NCBI GenBank assembly: GCA_013399875.1
Contig: VXAZ01006807.1
Location: 744,001-808,000, forward strand
Source: Gymnorhina tibicen
Lineage: Eukaryota; Chordata; Aves; Passeriformes; Artamidae
Direction of reading: 5' to 3'
Length of the DNA stretch: 64,000 nucleotides
Positions within the stretch are counted from its first letter, which is position 1. The number at the start of each line of letters is the position of its first letter. Of the stretch, positions 10,777 through 25,700 are shown in pieces. The position numbers and the translations under genes are program-made. The notes below the pieces were generated by a model. The model saw only the letters and a list, made by a program, of their open reading frames with translations. It was not told where the DNA came from and made no database searches.

Positions 10777-13700
10777 CTGGGCAATCGGAAGCAAACAGGA
10801 CAGAGTTAAACAAAGCATCCTGAGAAAAAATAATTACTTTTATGAACAAAAAAGGGTTAAGTCCTTGTCCCAAAAGACTGCTAGACTAAAAAAAGCAGAT
10901 GAGGGCTTGAGTATGAAGTTTACAGGCGCTCTATAGACAATAAAACTGAAGACAAGGTAAAATGTAAAACAGTATGCCAGAAAAATGGGGTACTGACATA
11001 GGGCAAAACACTTCCCTTTCAAACTCTAAACCAGCTGAAACATGATGAACACTCTGATATCAATATCAACACATGTATTAATACTTCTACCCCAAGGACA
11101 CTACCAAGAAGAGAATTCAGATAAGGAGATGTCTTTTGCACTGTTATTTGCATAATTCTATCATGCAAGTAATCCTGAAGCCACCAATAAGCAAATGTAA
11201 AGCTGCTGGACAAATTCTAGGATGCTGGGCTCACACGATTAAGCAACAGTGGGTAGCAATAAGTATTCTGTTAAATGCAAACTGGAAAAAGTGAAGTAAT
11301 AAGGTCACTTACTATGGCAGCCCCATTGACTTGTACCGATTTACATGCAGTAGTCAGTGTGGAAGAAGAAAGTCTTTCTGTACTCTGTGTCTCTCTCTGC
11401 TGTTTATCCACAACTTTGGAGTCCCTGTAAGCATCCAGAAGGAAGCAAGGCTCATGAAAAGTGAAACTTCAGGACAGATGAATGGTTTAATAACAGGTCT
11501 AAAAAGTTTGAGTATGACTATAAATAGTTACAGCTGTAATTTGCCGAGCACACTATGATTAGCATTGCATTCAAAAATGATATCAAAAATAGAAAAAATA
11601 TATTCCTGAGCAGTATGACACTACTCGTAATTTGTGATGTTCTGATAGCATTTAGTTACTCAGTATTTGATTTGCAGGTTCCAAATAAAGTGTTACCAAA
11701 AAAACTTTCTTTATGGTATCGACATCAGCACTGCCCACAGGGCCGTGGGTTTACTCTCTCTGTTTCAAAGCTATCTAAATACAACACAATAAGGTATTCA
11801 TTAAACTTCTACTCACAGAAACTAAACCAAGACACTACATTTTCTTCTGCTAAATGACTATTATGATTGAATCACTATTATGATATTGTTCAGAAATTAA
11901 GCTTTATTGCCTTTACTAAAAGTACAACAAAATATTACTTCTTTCATTGATTAAGATTTTAATAGCTATTTACATTGTTCTGCCTGATGAAAGAAAATGT
12001 AAATGTGATTCAGAGCAGAATAATTATACCCATGTAATTAAGTGCTTACTCAGTAGGCTGGGGTGGCGAAGGAGACCTTTCAAAGGTCCTGGGCAATGTA
12101 GAAGGAACTGGTAGCGGCTCTCGAGGAATTCCTGATGGAATAGTGTTTGTACTTGCATCCACATTAATGTTCTAAAAGAGGAAAAAAGGCACAGAAGGAC
12201 AATCAAAATATCCAATTAATATGGTTTGCCTGAAAATTAGCACAACCAGGAAACAGTTCATAGTTTGATTTATAAGGGTAAATTGACTATAGGAAGGTAC
12301 AGAAGGAGACAATATTTATATTGTAATAAATATGTTATTTTTTCCTTTATATTTATTTAGGAACACAGACAAATAAATAACACCCTGTGGTTATTTCCAA
12401 ATAAGCTGTAAGCTTACGTTCCTTTGGGACATATGTGGAAGACAAAATCACTTAGAATCATCAAGGCTGGAAAAGACCTTTGATCAATCACCACCTTGTC
12501 AACTAGACCATGGCATTAAGGGCCACATCCAGTCATTTCTTGAACACTTCCTGGGCTGGTGACTCCCTCACCTCTCTGGGCAGCCTGTTCCAATGCTTAA
12601 CTTCCCTTTCAGTAAAAAAATTTTTCCTGACTTTCAACCTAAACCTCCCCTGGCACAGCTTGAGGCCATTTCCTCTTGTCCTGTTGCTGGCTGCCTGGGA
12701 GAAGAGACTGACCCCCACCTGGCTGCAGCCTCTGTTCAGGCAGTTGTAGGGAGTGATAAGGTCTCCCCTTAAGCCTCCTTTTCTCCACGCTAAACAACCC
12801 CAGTTCCCTCAGCTGTTCTTGTAACTTGTGCTCCAGACCCTTCCCCAGCTTTGTTGCCCTGCTCCCTGACACGCTCCAGCACCTCAGTGTCTTTCTTGTA
12901 GTGAGTGCCCCAGAACTGGACACAGGTGCAGGTGCAGCCTCACCAGTATCGAGTACAGGAGGACAATCACTGCCCCAGTCCTGTTGGCCACACTATTGCT
13001 GATCCAAGCCAGGATGCCACTGGCCTTCCTGGCCACCTGGGCACACCTGGCTCACGTTCAGCTGCTGTTGACCAGCACCTACAGGTTCTTTCCTGCAGGG
13101 CCTCTTTCCAGCCACTCCTCCCCCAGCCTGTGGTGCTGCTGGGGGTTGTTGGGACTCAAGTGCAGGACCTGGCACTTGGCTTTGTTGAACCTCACACAAC
13201 TGGCCTCAGCCCATCAATGCAGCCTGTCCAGACTCCTCTGCAGACCTCTCCCTTCCTGCCCTCCAGCACATAAACACTCCTGCCCAACTTAGTGTTGTCT
13301 GTGAACTTACTGAGGGCACCCTCGATCCCCTTGTGCAGATCGCCAATCAGGTTATTAAACCAGACTGGCCCCAATACCAAGCCCTGGGGAATACCACTAG
13401 TGACTGGAACTAGTGACTTCGTTCAACCTGGAAATTTTGCACCTGCTGGTGACAAAGTAGGCATTGCACCGATTCACATAACCGCAGGTGGCCTATGAAG
13501 ACAAAAGTCTCCTAGTGCTGTGCACTAAGAACTGTCTTCTTCAAAGCTCTAATTCTGCATCATCCCAATGTAATGATTTGCTACCAAGCAAAAGAGGCTT
13601 TTTCCACAGCCCTCAAAAGATTCTGCTAGTGTCAAGTGATACTGTGCTTCCAGATAAAGGCCAAATAGGTTCAAGATGCATACATTAATTTAAATTGTCA

Positions 13701-16700
13701 CATTATAAGAAAAGAGAAAGACAACTTTGTATCCTGAAAAACATGTATCTCACACTTATAACCATTCTGTTTAAAAGGGTGCTATGTTCTTTGTATTGCT
13801 TCTGACCTGTCTCATCCTAAGAACTGTAAAACCCAAAGAGATTCTGGTATGCAGAAGGGAAAGCAATGGGAGAACACAAGTTCAGAAGGAACAAGGTAGC
13901 CCTCCTTTTTCCACAGCCCAGCCACCATTCAAAAGGGCATAAACCCTAAGACTCCTATGGTCACTGTTATAAAGGAAAACGGTATTTGATGACGGATTTG
14001 ATTTTTTAAAATCAGGCAGCAAAGATTACTGCAAGAGATCTAAGCCTAGTTTGATTCAAAGTAAAAGACTGCAAAAGGTGGATGTTTAGAAATAACAGAA
14101 CAGCTTTTACAGTTTTACTCACTGTAATGTGTGTGCAAAGGCTTGAAATTGCAAGCTGCTGAGCATTCTGGCCCAAGTGCATCAGAACTTGTAGGTACAT
14201 GGTTAAGTGCGAATAGCTTCAAGGCAAGCAGACATGCAGGAGCTTTTCCTTGCCAAAACACTCGGCCCTTGATCTGACAGTGCTACACTTCCTCGTTACA
14301 AAATGTGGGATGATTACTACCTGCCATTCCCCAGAGCTACATCTAGAAGAGCATCACTAAGCAAAGAGCATAAAGATATGATGCTTGGATAACAACTGCT
14401 GGAAATTATAGACCTTTAGTCCCCTCAGCTTCCATACCTTGGACTTGCCCATCTATAAAACAAGGGAAGTACTGTGTTACTCTACTTCAGTGCTTTGTAA
14501 CACCACATCAGGTGACATGAAAAACATTGAGATCAAGGTGAAAAGCAGCCTGTATACATTGGCAGGACTCTGATGCTAGATCAAACACCTTTGTAGCAGA
14601 ACACAATGGCTCTTTGGAGCCAGCTGCTGTTATCTTACTCTTTATTTAAATGCCAACAAGGAAAGGTAGCATTATCCCTTTCTTCCACAAAATGGTACAA
14701 AGTAACTCCTGTACACTGGAAAATGAAACTGGTAAATTGAAGGATGCTTTTAATGTGACAGTGCACTGCAGTATCTTCAAGCCTCAGTGCCTGACTGATA
14801 TGAAGACTGCCTCTACAGGAGAAAGGTCTAAGTTCTTTACAGTAAGTACAGTGCAAAGCAAGTACTAGATCTGTAATTGGGGAACAAGGGGTTTTCAGCC
14901 GCAGGATTAATAGCAAGTGCTGGAACTATACTTAAAACCTTATATACTTAAAATTATACTGAAACACAATAGTCAAAAAACACTTCATAAGTAATAGAGG
15001 TACAATACTTCAAAATTAATAAAACTTGGCCAAGAACAGTCTACAATCTGTGGTACTGGCACACAGTAAGTTAAACACTGCTCTTACCATGGCTCTGAAC
15101 TGCACATTCCCCCTAAATGCAATCCTGGAACATAGCTGCCCCTCTTACCACTGGCAGGAGACAGAGTAGATGGTTTGTCTGTACAGTCACTGCCTTGGGT
15201 ACAGGCTGCCCTGCTGCCTCCCCCTTTCTTTACCAGCAAATACCCTCTTCCCACCCCTGACACGTGGGCACCAAAGAAAACACTCTAGACCCAGCCTATA
15301 GCAGGAGAAGACACAAGAGACTGTGGTGGTTCACCACGTTGCTTTGCACTGCTAATCCAGGGCTTAACTTCTTCAGTTGTGGTACAGCTAGAAAAACACA
15401 AGTTAAATTAGAGTTATCAAAAAAAGCCAATACAGACTTTCATAGCCCAGAGCGTTCCACAGTGCAGAGGGTTACGTGAGTCTTGCTGGAGGAGAACATA
15501 CTGTCACTCACAGATGGCATGGCAGAGACAGTTCTAAGAATGAAATCTATGAAAAGCTACTGAACATTAACTTTCAACTGCATCTCTACTACATCTATAC
15601 AGCAGTGGTTGCCAAGTTATTCTGGTGTATTTTCATCTTTCTGAGCAATATGACAAGACAACGCTGGGATCCAGCTGGTTTTGGTAGCAGTTCTTGTTCC
15701 AGCTATGATGCCTACTGAGATTATGTAGGCAGCTTCTTTATTTTGGTGCTTAGAAGTTTGTCTCTGTCACTTTAAAGTGTTGTATATACAACTCAGAAGT
15801 CTTACTTTCAAACAGGAGGGAAAATATATCACATACTTTTCACCTGAGTCTACCAAAAAGCCTGAGGCAGTTGTGAACAGCAAAGAGCATATTTTCTAAT
15901 CTCTGCTATTAACATCTACTTATTATACTGGTGCCCATATTCCACACCATTTCAAAGAGAATACCCAACAAATTCTGAGTTACAAGTGAAGAAGGCAGCA
16001 GCACATCATTTGACAGCTCTTTTTTAACAACATTTCTTACAACCCATGTAAACCCAACAAGTTATTTCCATGGATAAACCACCAAATCTGAAAACAAGAG
16101 GCATGCAAGTCTTTGTTTACCCAACAAAAATGAACATCCACTACTCACTCTTTCTTTTGACGTTCCTATTACCACACTGGACAGTCTGTTTTCAAATAGG
16201 TCTTCGGTCTTTAAATTGCCAGCAGCTCCGGGTAGTGGAGGAAAGCTAGATAAACCCAATTCAAAGCTGGGAGATGGAGGTTTTGGGGGTGGTGGAGACT
16301 GTGTTTGGCCTCTCTGGAATAGAAATAACATGTTGGGGTTACTGCATTAGATGACAGAAAAGATATGCAACTCTAAACTGTATTTTGCACTTGATATATA
16401 TCAGCAAAGCTCTAGAGAAGGATTCCCCATCTCATCTCCCAAAAAAACCACACAGTACTGAGGAATACATGCTTTCATTTTTCAATGTTGCCCTTAAAAT
16501 ATTTAATTATTATTTAAGTGTCATGGCATATACATCAGCTTTAGTGATACTGGCATAGTAAGAAGTTTTCTCACTGACTCTTCCTTGAGGACAGACACAC
16601 TGATACAGAAAGGAAAACAGTCTGGTTTAGGTATCATGATACAAGGAAAATATAATGCCCATTTATGTACAGTTAGTAATACCCTAAATAAAAAGACAGG

Positions 16701-19700
16701 AGTCAACAAGAATCTTATTTTCGATATATGAAGAAATGGCAAGACAGCATGCCTTGTATGTAGTACAGACAACAACAATTTATATCTAACTAGTATTAAT
16801 CAGTACTGTCACTGTGTAAAAATGCAAAAAGTAAGTGTCAAAACTATTTTTCAAACAGAGACTTTTTAACTAAATCTAGGAAGAAAACAATGTCTCAAGC
16901 AAAAAAACCAACATCAGTGTGCTAAATGTAACTATTCTGCACTAGAGACAGCAGTTCAGGAGTTAAAAGCACCACAATTAGAGATCACTTGTGAGGATTG
17001 CTGGTAAGGATTTGTAAAGCTATATTGTATTTACACAGGAAAAATAAAACTCCTTTTGTAATATGCTGTAACTGAAGTTACCAATTAACTTCATCTACAT
17101 CATGTAAACAAAGAAGTAACTGTTTCTTGACTGTGATGAGGCCTCTGCTAAGATGATCTCTACTACAAAATACCAAATGCAAAGCAACCTTTGAAACAGT
17201 TCCCATTTTGAAAAGGAAAATATGAGGATATAGTTAAGATGGCGTGAATGTAAGAACAATGCTTCTGAACAAAAAGAACAACAGATACAAGACTACCTTT
17301 GAGGTCTTTTCACAAACAATGTAATGTCAAAAGAATTGTGTGTCAAGAGGGAAGTAGGGAAAGAACAAATAAATACAGAGGCAAGAACAACTGCAACTCC
17401 CAGGACTGCTACCGACCCAGCACTACCCCCAGGAAGAGTGCTACAGCAGTGGAGATTGCAAATCTCCAAAACCGAAGTCAGGTGACCTGCCAAAGGTCAG
17501 GGAGAGTGACTACACTTATCCAGCTCAAATTGCAAGAGGAACAACTCAAATTTTTAAGTCATTCTTGAAATCACAGCACTTGCTCTTCTTAAAGGGGACT
17601 GAAGTTCTGCAACAGCAAATGCTTTCATGTTACAAACATTTTAAGTTACACATTACATTTACGTCCTAAAACCCTCAACATATTAAGAGTGGTATTAACA
17701 TCTTAAATGAGCAGGATGAGGGAGGACTTCAGTGAATTCTAAGCTAACTGCATAAAATTTCTCAAGTTAACTTCTTGTAAGTTGACTAACTGACTTTTGT
17801 ATATAGCCTCAGAAACAATCTGATCAAAAAGTTTCATGCTCTTTTTCACGCAAACATGCATACACTGTAATTTTTCCTTTACAAAGAAAAATCTTCTAAA
17901 GAAGTCATTACTCCATTCAAATACAACAGGTTTTAGTGATGTCCTGTTACACTATCTAATTGCTACAGCATTACACAAGAAATAGGATACTGGATTCAAT
18001 TATTTCCACAGTCTAAAGGGGTAAAATTTTAATCTTTTGCTTCCAAGTACACTTCCTTGCAGTGCATGCAGTCATGGGTGTGCAGCAGCTCTCACCTCTG
18101 CTCAAGGTGCAGCACTGGACGCTACAGACTAAAGATGCTTGGCCCAGAAGAGACTGGAGGGAACCTGGTTGCACAGGCTGCAATTATAGCCTGGTGCTGA
18201 CAGAAGGGAACCGTGGGTCTCCAAGGAAGTCACATCTACCAGCTTTTACATTCAAAGTTCAAATAACCTTTGCAGTCAGCTCCATCAGAAGCGCTGCTCT
18301 GCTCAGTAAGAGCGGCCAAGGTAATCCTTTCACTCCAGTCACTCACATGCCTAACCTGCACCACCTCCTTGTTCTTTTAAATACAGAAGAAAGTTAATAG
18401 GAAAACTTCACTCTAAAAATTCAAGCTGCTTTGAAAGGGCAAAAGGAAGAAGTACTGGGAATCCTACATGTAATCTGGTCTCACTGCCTCTGGGAAGTTT
18501 GATGAGAGCAAAAAGGAAGGAATCACTTGCTAAACTTTCCTGCTCCTTTATCTAAGTTCACTAAGGCCACTCAACAGCAGGAGCCACAAACTCACAAATG
18601 CAATGATTCCAGACCTTTAGGAAAGTGTTATGGCTCATGCAGCAGTGTTACTTTACAACTGTAACATGAATAAGGAAATAATCTGGTTCAACTTCACAAA
18701 CATGCCATCTGTGGCAAAAACCAATTGCAAAGAAATGACTGGTTTTATCACATCAAACCTTAAATCCTACAAAAACGTGTTTTTTCTCTTCTACACCTAG
18801 AGCAGCCTTTTCAAGTATCAAGGCTACTTTGGTATTAACCTTGAATTCCAGTTTTACCAAAACTACAGTATTTTAGTGTTAGCATACCCTTACCAAGTGG
18901 CACTTGGAGAGGCATTTAAGAAAATGAACTTCGTAACCACTTAAGAAAATAACCACTTCATAACTAATATTTTTGCTATATATTATGACACAAGGATTTA
19001 TAAAATGTTCTTCAATGTCACCATGATTGGTAATGAAGTATCAAGTGTTCTGAACTTTAGCTGTTTAGCTATTCCTGAACGTGAACACTGGCATGCTGAA
19101 AAAAATTGAGATGGGAATTTTGTGCTACTTGTAAGAGTAATTTTAACTTTTCCCTGACTTCTGCATTAATGGAAAATCTTCTCTGATACCCAAATGCAGT
19201 AAACTCATGTGACTAACGTCTTTTATCAACTGTGATGTACAACTGCTTGAGCAGTAACTTATGTCACCTGCTACTCCACGTTAATATCCACACTATTGCC
19301 TTGTTACCCTACTTTAATTAGAGACAAATAAGACCATGAACACTCACTGTAAACTTGTCCTCCCTTTTCTTTCGGTAGCCATATGAGTTTTTCCTATGGG
19401 AAAGAAAGCAGATATCAGAACCTTGCCTATAAATGGATGGACAGCAGTTAATGAACACAGAAAAAATTAATTCCAATTGCTACTTCATCCATCTTCATTC
19501 TACACAGGTTATTACCAAATGTTTTGGGGAAAAATTCCTAGCAAGCTCTCATTAAAATAAAGGTATAGATCTTATGCAAATCAGTGCAAGAATACACTGG
19601 TTACAAGTAATTCCTGGTTGAAAGTACCTCAGTAGAGATTTCATATAAGGATTAGACAAAGCATTAATGCATCCAAATAAGGGGCTTAGGGTTTTTTGTA

Positions 19701-22700
19701 TACCAGTGTAACTTCTCAAATATAGTTAACTATTTTCAATCCAGGTAAAGCTCCTTCAAAACATTTTCAGCACTTTGCCCCCAGCCCTGCTTCAGGTAAA
19801 GCCCCTGCAAGCAGCAGTGTAAAATTTGCAGTGCATTCTCATTCAGGTTCAATATATCTTCTAAGTTTTTTGTTTGACTTTTATTACTCTAAATGTATTC
19901 AATAGTGAAACATCAAAATGTAATTCTAAGTACTGACTATTCCTGTACATTTTTGTAGTCTATAGTTTGAGCCATTTTATTTCCTGAGTTCCTAATCATA
20001 CTTTCATCCATTAGTTATAACACAATTTGATAAATTAGATTTAGAAAAGTATTACAACCCTTGCACAAAATCCCCATTTAATTTTGCAATGATACAAGTC
20101 TAAAATAGGATCATCTGCAAAACACTTGAGTTATCTTTCAATTCAGTAAGTCACTCAAAATGTGATTTACTTGAGACATAAATACAGCCATTATCAAAGC
20201 CGCAGAATACTTTTATAAAGCACTTATTAAAGCTGTATTTATAAAAATTCCAGTTTTCAGCTCCCCAGGTAGTTGGTTGTGGTTTTTTGTTTGGTTGCTT
20301 TTAAAACTACATAACAATAGTTTCCTTAGCTGCCTGCAGCCATTTTTCCTCCCTCCATACCAATCCATCATCTTTGTTGTTGTGTATGCCCAATTTGGTC
20401 AAAATTCTTATCTTTCATCTTAAGAATGAGCACTGCTAATACAGATTTAGGTGCACAATCTACAATGCTGAGCAATGGAATGCACACAACTTCTTCATTA
20501 AAGTCAAACAAATAATATACAGAAACTTTCTTGCACCAGATGAAGAAAGGATAGAGGATTACATCTTATGGATCTTACAGATCTAAACTGTTCATCTATT
20601 GCCAATAATGATTTTCATCTGGTAGGAAAGTATGCAAGTCCACTTTGCCTTTGTTCTGTATTTAACACTTTCTGTGAAGTACTTTGCAAGATTTTAGGTT
20701 TGAGGAAAGAGTCTCAGTTTGAGGCAGTATTGAAACCAGTAACGATACCGCACCTCTACTAAACGGAGTAGTTCAGAAGCAGCACTTGGCTGTTCAGAGG
20801 ACAACTACGGAGCACACTCACCTTCCTCTCCCTAATCCAGGGGACGAGTCAACACTGGTCTGTTCCATCCGTCCAGTTCCCACTTCCCTCTTGGTGTAAC
20901 TGGTGGTAGCACTCTGCATCCGTGTCCTGCTTTGTCCCGGCTGCCGTGTCTGTGGACTCCTGACGCCATTGATTAAACGATCAGCAGAAAAGTTGAATAT
21001 TGTAGGACTGTCTAGTAGCCCAGGTCCCCTTTCTGCACTGGGTATTGTATGTCGTATATGTGACTTGCTAGGATTCCTATAAATTCAAAAGTCATTTCAA
21101 CATACGCACTATCAGAGATCTTCTGAGGCCTAAGCCTATTCACAGAATTCAGAAGAAGCAAGATCTTCAATCCTTTATCACTTATTTCATTTATAAGAAT
21201 GATCAACATTCATTATAACAGGTCTTGTGAATCATTAAAATTAACCTTTTCCCTGTCTGTTTTCAACTAGACCTTTACTATATGAATAATCCTGCTCGTG
21301 ACATGTCATCTCTCAGAATACTTCAGCTGAATACCCTAAATCACAAAACAGACAAGTTCTCAGCTTTCAGACTGTCCATTTACATTTCAAAACACTACAT
21401 CCATTAATAACAGGAGCACCATCTGCCCTTTGGCCTCACTTTTGGCACCAGGTTCAGTTTCACAAGTATTCTCAAGTTAGATGGTGTTACTAAAATAAGC
21501 AGATGAAAATCCCATGTGCCAGATAATACAACAGCATTGTTAAAAGATAGATGAACTTGCCTGTTCCTGGGAGGATATTGTCTGAGTGTTGTCAGTGGAG
21601 AAGCAGCAGGCTTGAAGGTTGGAGATGTGAACCCATTGATAAATCCAGTATTTGGAAATGGTGTTACCTAAAAAAATTGTATTGTATGCTCATCATTATA
21701 AACAAACTGAGTATTACTTCTCCTAACCCCATATTTCGTATCATTCTGTGCAGGACAGTACTTAAAAGATTGGCTCAAGCAGAAACAGAGCATCTGTCTA
21801 GTGCCTTGTAGCTAACTTACAAAATTTCTGGAAAAACCCCAAGCTTCTGTATTTCTGAGAAGTCAGCCACTATACATATTCAACTTATGATAGTTTAAGA
21901 GGATTGAAAAACATCAAGCCAAAATTCTTGGCTGTAAGTTAAACAGCTCTCCCCCTATTTCACACTGTACTATGCATGACTTTGGAGTACAGAGATACTT
22001 CTTCGTCAGAGCCTCTAATCTACATGGCCTGTAATTGTTTCTCTTATAATTTATATGTGAATTCCTCCCTAAAAAAACCTCAACAACTTTTTAGTTCCTC
22101 ATTCTACTTCCATGTGACATCTAAAGCAAGCCTACAGAGTAAATGGATGTTAAGTGGAACTGTGATGCTTTTCAGATCTTACCACCTTACTCTACATGTG
22201 AAACACCATCTTCTTGTCTGAAGAAACAACATTAGCAAAAGATTTTCTGGGGTGGGTGCATATCAATGTCTTGTAGCAACAAGATACCTCAAAACCTGAA
22301 GCATGTTCAAAGTAATTTCTCCAACCTCACTAGCACACTTTTGTCTTTTTAATTTAAATGTGTGAGTTGCATTTAAGAAATGTTATTATTAGCACCAGCA
22401 AATGCTTGCTTGTCTTCTCCCCCTGAAAATAACTACAATGCAGAACAGTAAGACCCTTCCTACACTCTATTAAATGATGAGAAACAGCTGGGATTAAGAC
22501 CATTGGCTATAAAGGTACATTTAAACTTGAAAAAGGTTTCTTGCACAAGTTAAATCACTAATCAATGGAAAACAAAATTTAGCACCAAAGCTGTCATGTT
22601 GAACTACTGTTAGCCTAACCTAGCATGCACGACAGGAAATGCTACCTCAGATTCCACAAAAAGGCCATTAAAAAAGACCTGTAATAAAGCTCCTTGAAGA

Positions 22701-25700
22701 ACAAAGTTTCATCAAAATAATGCTTTGAAGTGCTCTCTGGTTTAAGAGTTACAAGTTGAATGCTGCAAAATTCCATCAAAGCTAGCAAGCAACCACTGAA
22801 CCTGAAAAATGAGAAGACAACTGAACATATTAGGGACCCTAGCAATATTCAACCCTTCTTTCTTTATAATGATGTGTGATCTTTTTGGAGAAAAAAACTA
22901 TTTTTTTTTTCCATTTTCCAATAATACCAAAAGCATCTCCACAGAAGTCATCTGGCTCAAACATACTTTCTTTTCAATTTCTTTTTTTTTCCCCATGCAG
23001 AGCAAACTAGATCTTTTCTCAAATACTATTAAGTACGTGATGAAGAATGAGGTAGTTTTAGAATCCTGACGACATGTGTTGCCATATTCAATTTCAAAAC
23101 TAAAAAATGGTATACCCACACTATTGGGGTATTCAATCTCAAATTAGAGATGAGAAAAAGCAGTGTTTATGTCGAAGCAGAATAGGGAAACTTCGCTGTA
23201 TTTTCACACAAGTCTCTACATGCAAAGTGCAACCCTGTCTCATGAAAATTATTGCTGTGTCATGGTTCCTCATGGCCCCTGTTCTCCTCAAGTGATTTCT
23301 ATTCAAATATAGCTCTTCCTACAAAAGAATCAAGAAATATCACGTTACAGTCACATACATAAAACGCAGCTAACCAATGACAACACACTGCAAAACAGTG
23401 AAAGGCAAAGCTCAGACAGTTGATTTCCTGTTTTGACTAAGAAAAGTACGAGATCTTTAATGTTCACAAACTCATAATGTCTTCCCCAAAGGACTAGTAA
23501 CTTTCTTGAATACATAAAGTTACAGGATAACATAAGGCAGATACACAGTCTGCTGTGCCTGAACCTGTGGCTTATTAATCTATGTCTTCTATACCATTCC
23601 CATCCAGCTACTTCAGTATCCCAGAGCAAGACTGTGCAATGGTCAGTCTTAGTTTATCTACAGGAAGATTCACATTCATTGCTGCTTAACAAGGCAGCTT
23701 TCTCCTGGAATAACACTGCTCACTGTGTTACCTTGTCTCCTCTGCATTCTTCATCTCCCCCAGAAAGCCTCCCCCTGCAAGGGCTCTGGTTCCCTTTCCT
23801 GTGTGTGAAGTACTTAGCACACCAACCTTTTAATTAGCTTGTGGTTCAGTACAGAGGATGTTTGCTCAAGGACACTTTAATCCTCCGCCAAAAAAAAAAA
23901 AAACCTCTAAAGAACTTCTAATTTTGAGCATTGCTTCCCCTCATTTCTCTGAGCCACAAGTAAAGAGGCATCTCCAGAGGTCTACAATACTCTCCAGATA
24001 GGAAACCTGAGCCTCCCAGTCATTACAGGAGACTGCCCATGTATTTGTAAGGTAACAAAGCCAACTAAAAGGGGCCAAGGCAATTCTGATGAGACTGTCA
24101 CAATGGAGAAGATGGAAGCGGCATTGCAGGATACAATGGATGTCTCATTAGAGTATACAAGGATTTACTGCTCCCACCCTAGCTTCAAGGCTTACCAACA
24201 GCCCCTTTAAGAAAATAATTTAAAAAGTAATTGAAAAGTGATTTTTGTAATTAGCAAAAGCAATTTTACTTTTCATTGGCAAAAGAGATGTTACTATTGC
24301 TCAGAAAATATTGTGCTTTAAGAACATGCCAAATAGGGCAATTCAACATGTTAACCTAATTTCCTGCTAGAAGATCAAGATAAGCTGGTATCTTGACAAA
24401 TCTTTACTAAAGAACTGCCTCAAAACCTAAAAGGTTTAAGAAGAGAATCACACTCCAGTCTGAGACCAGATACAATTTTCAAATAATCCATGTTGTACAC
24501 CATGAGAAGGATTTTGAAGGACTGATTTTCAAGAAGAACCAGAATCTTAAACGGCCCTCTTCAGGATACGTTTCCTACACTTCAATAAAAAATAATACCA
24601 GCTTTGAAAAGAACACAACTGTTTCAGAATCCAGAGACTTACCAACGAAGGGTCAAGGTAGCTGTGTGTGGCTGACCAGGTCTGTGGGCCAATTAAGCTG
24701 TACAGTGGGAAGTGCTGCTGGGGACTGTATACTGGAGGTATGTAAAAGGATGTTGTGTAGCGCTGCTGCGTGTAGAGGTTCATATCCAGAGGTCTATATC
24801 CATTCTTTGGCAAAAATGTGTTTATAGCTATTGCCTTTGCTTTTATCCTTGCCTGCAAAGGAGATGAGATTATTTATTACAGCAGCCTTTCAAATTAAGT
24901 CAGGATGATTCAAACTAGCAGCTCTCAAACTTCTACTGGACACTTATCAGTCGCTACTTTCTCCTTCAAGGACAGCAGGAACAGCTGAATGCTTCCCTCC
25001 TGCCTGATGCTGGGCTGGATATGCCACTGCCAGAAATGAGGAAAAGGAGAAATGAACTGGTATGCACTACATTTCTAAACCCACCTCCAGGCCAAATGGC
25101 TGCTGAGATTGGACCACTTAAATTTAGATTAGAAAACACAGTGAGCACCACAAAACCCAGAACATACACGTGCCCCACCCCTAACATCATAAAGCTCTGT
25201 TTACCTTAATCGGTTTTCCTTGGAAAGTCTTCACTTCTTCTCTAAGGTATCTGTAAGCCTTTAAAAAAAAGAAATTATTATATTTGTCAAATATAATTTA
25301 AATAAAGAAACTTAAGTTTTGACAGGCTAAGCCTAACAATAATTCTTGGAGTGTCTGCTAATGTTACAGTATAGCAAACTCTCATACATCATCTGCATTT
25401 AGCAACATTAAACTTATCATTAAGTGCTTCAGTAGCACTAAAACAAGACTCTTAATGGTTCTGATAGAAGCATTTCAATGTGTCACCCAAAATATCAACA
25501 TTCTCAGTACAAAAAAATCATAGCTTTAGCCAGGAAGCCAGGATATGTGAACAAGATAAAAAAAACTGTTAAGTGTTATGTTTAATAGTTACTGAAAACT
25601 GGATACTACCTAAGGGGAAGCATTACTGTTTTTACAGTTCGGGGTATTTTTCTTTTTAAGTTGTTACACAACTGTAATACAGTTTACTACCTGTCAATTC

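Noticed and set aside
12533..13380. Several frames of 60-120 codons as host genes
   Set aside because: All fall within the CR1 copy at 12445-13410 or are antisense shadows of it.
18062..18397. A 111-codon plus-strand frame in a GC-richer intron patch
   Set aside because: No recognisable motif and no splice or poly(A) context; treated as chance.
24966..25190. Minus-strand frame [19 protein letters not shown] as a signal peptide or membrane protein
   Set aside because: It lies within a 352-nt LARP4B intron flanked by firmly placed exons; hydrophobicity alone is not evidence.
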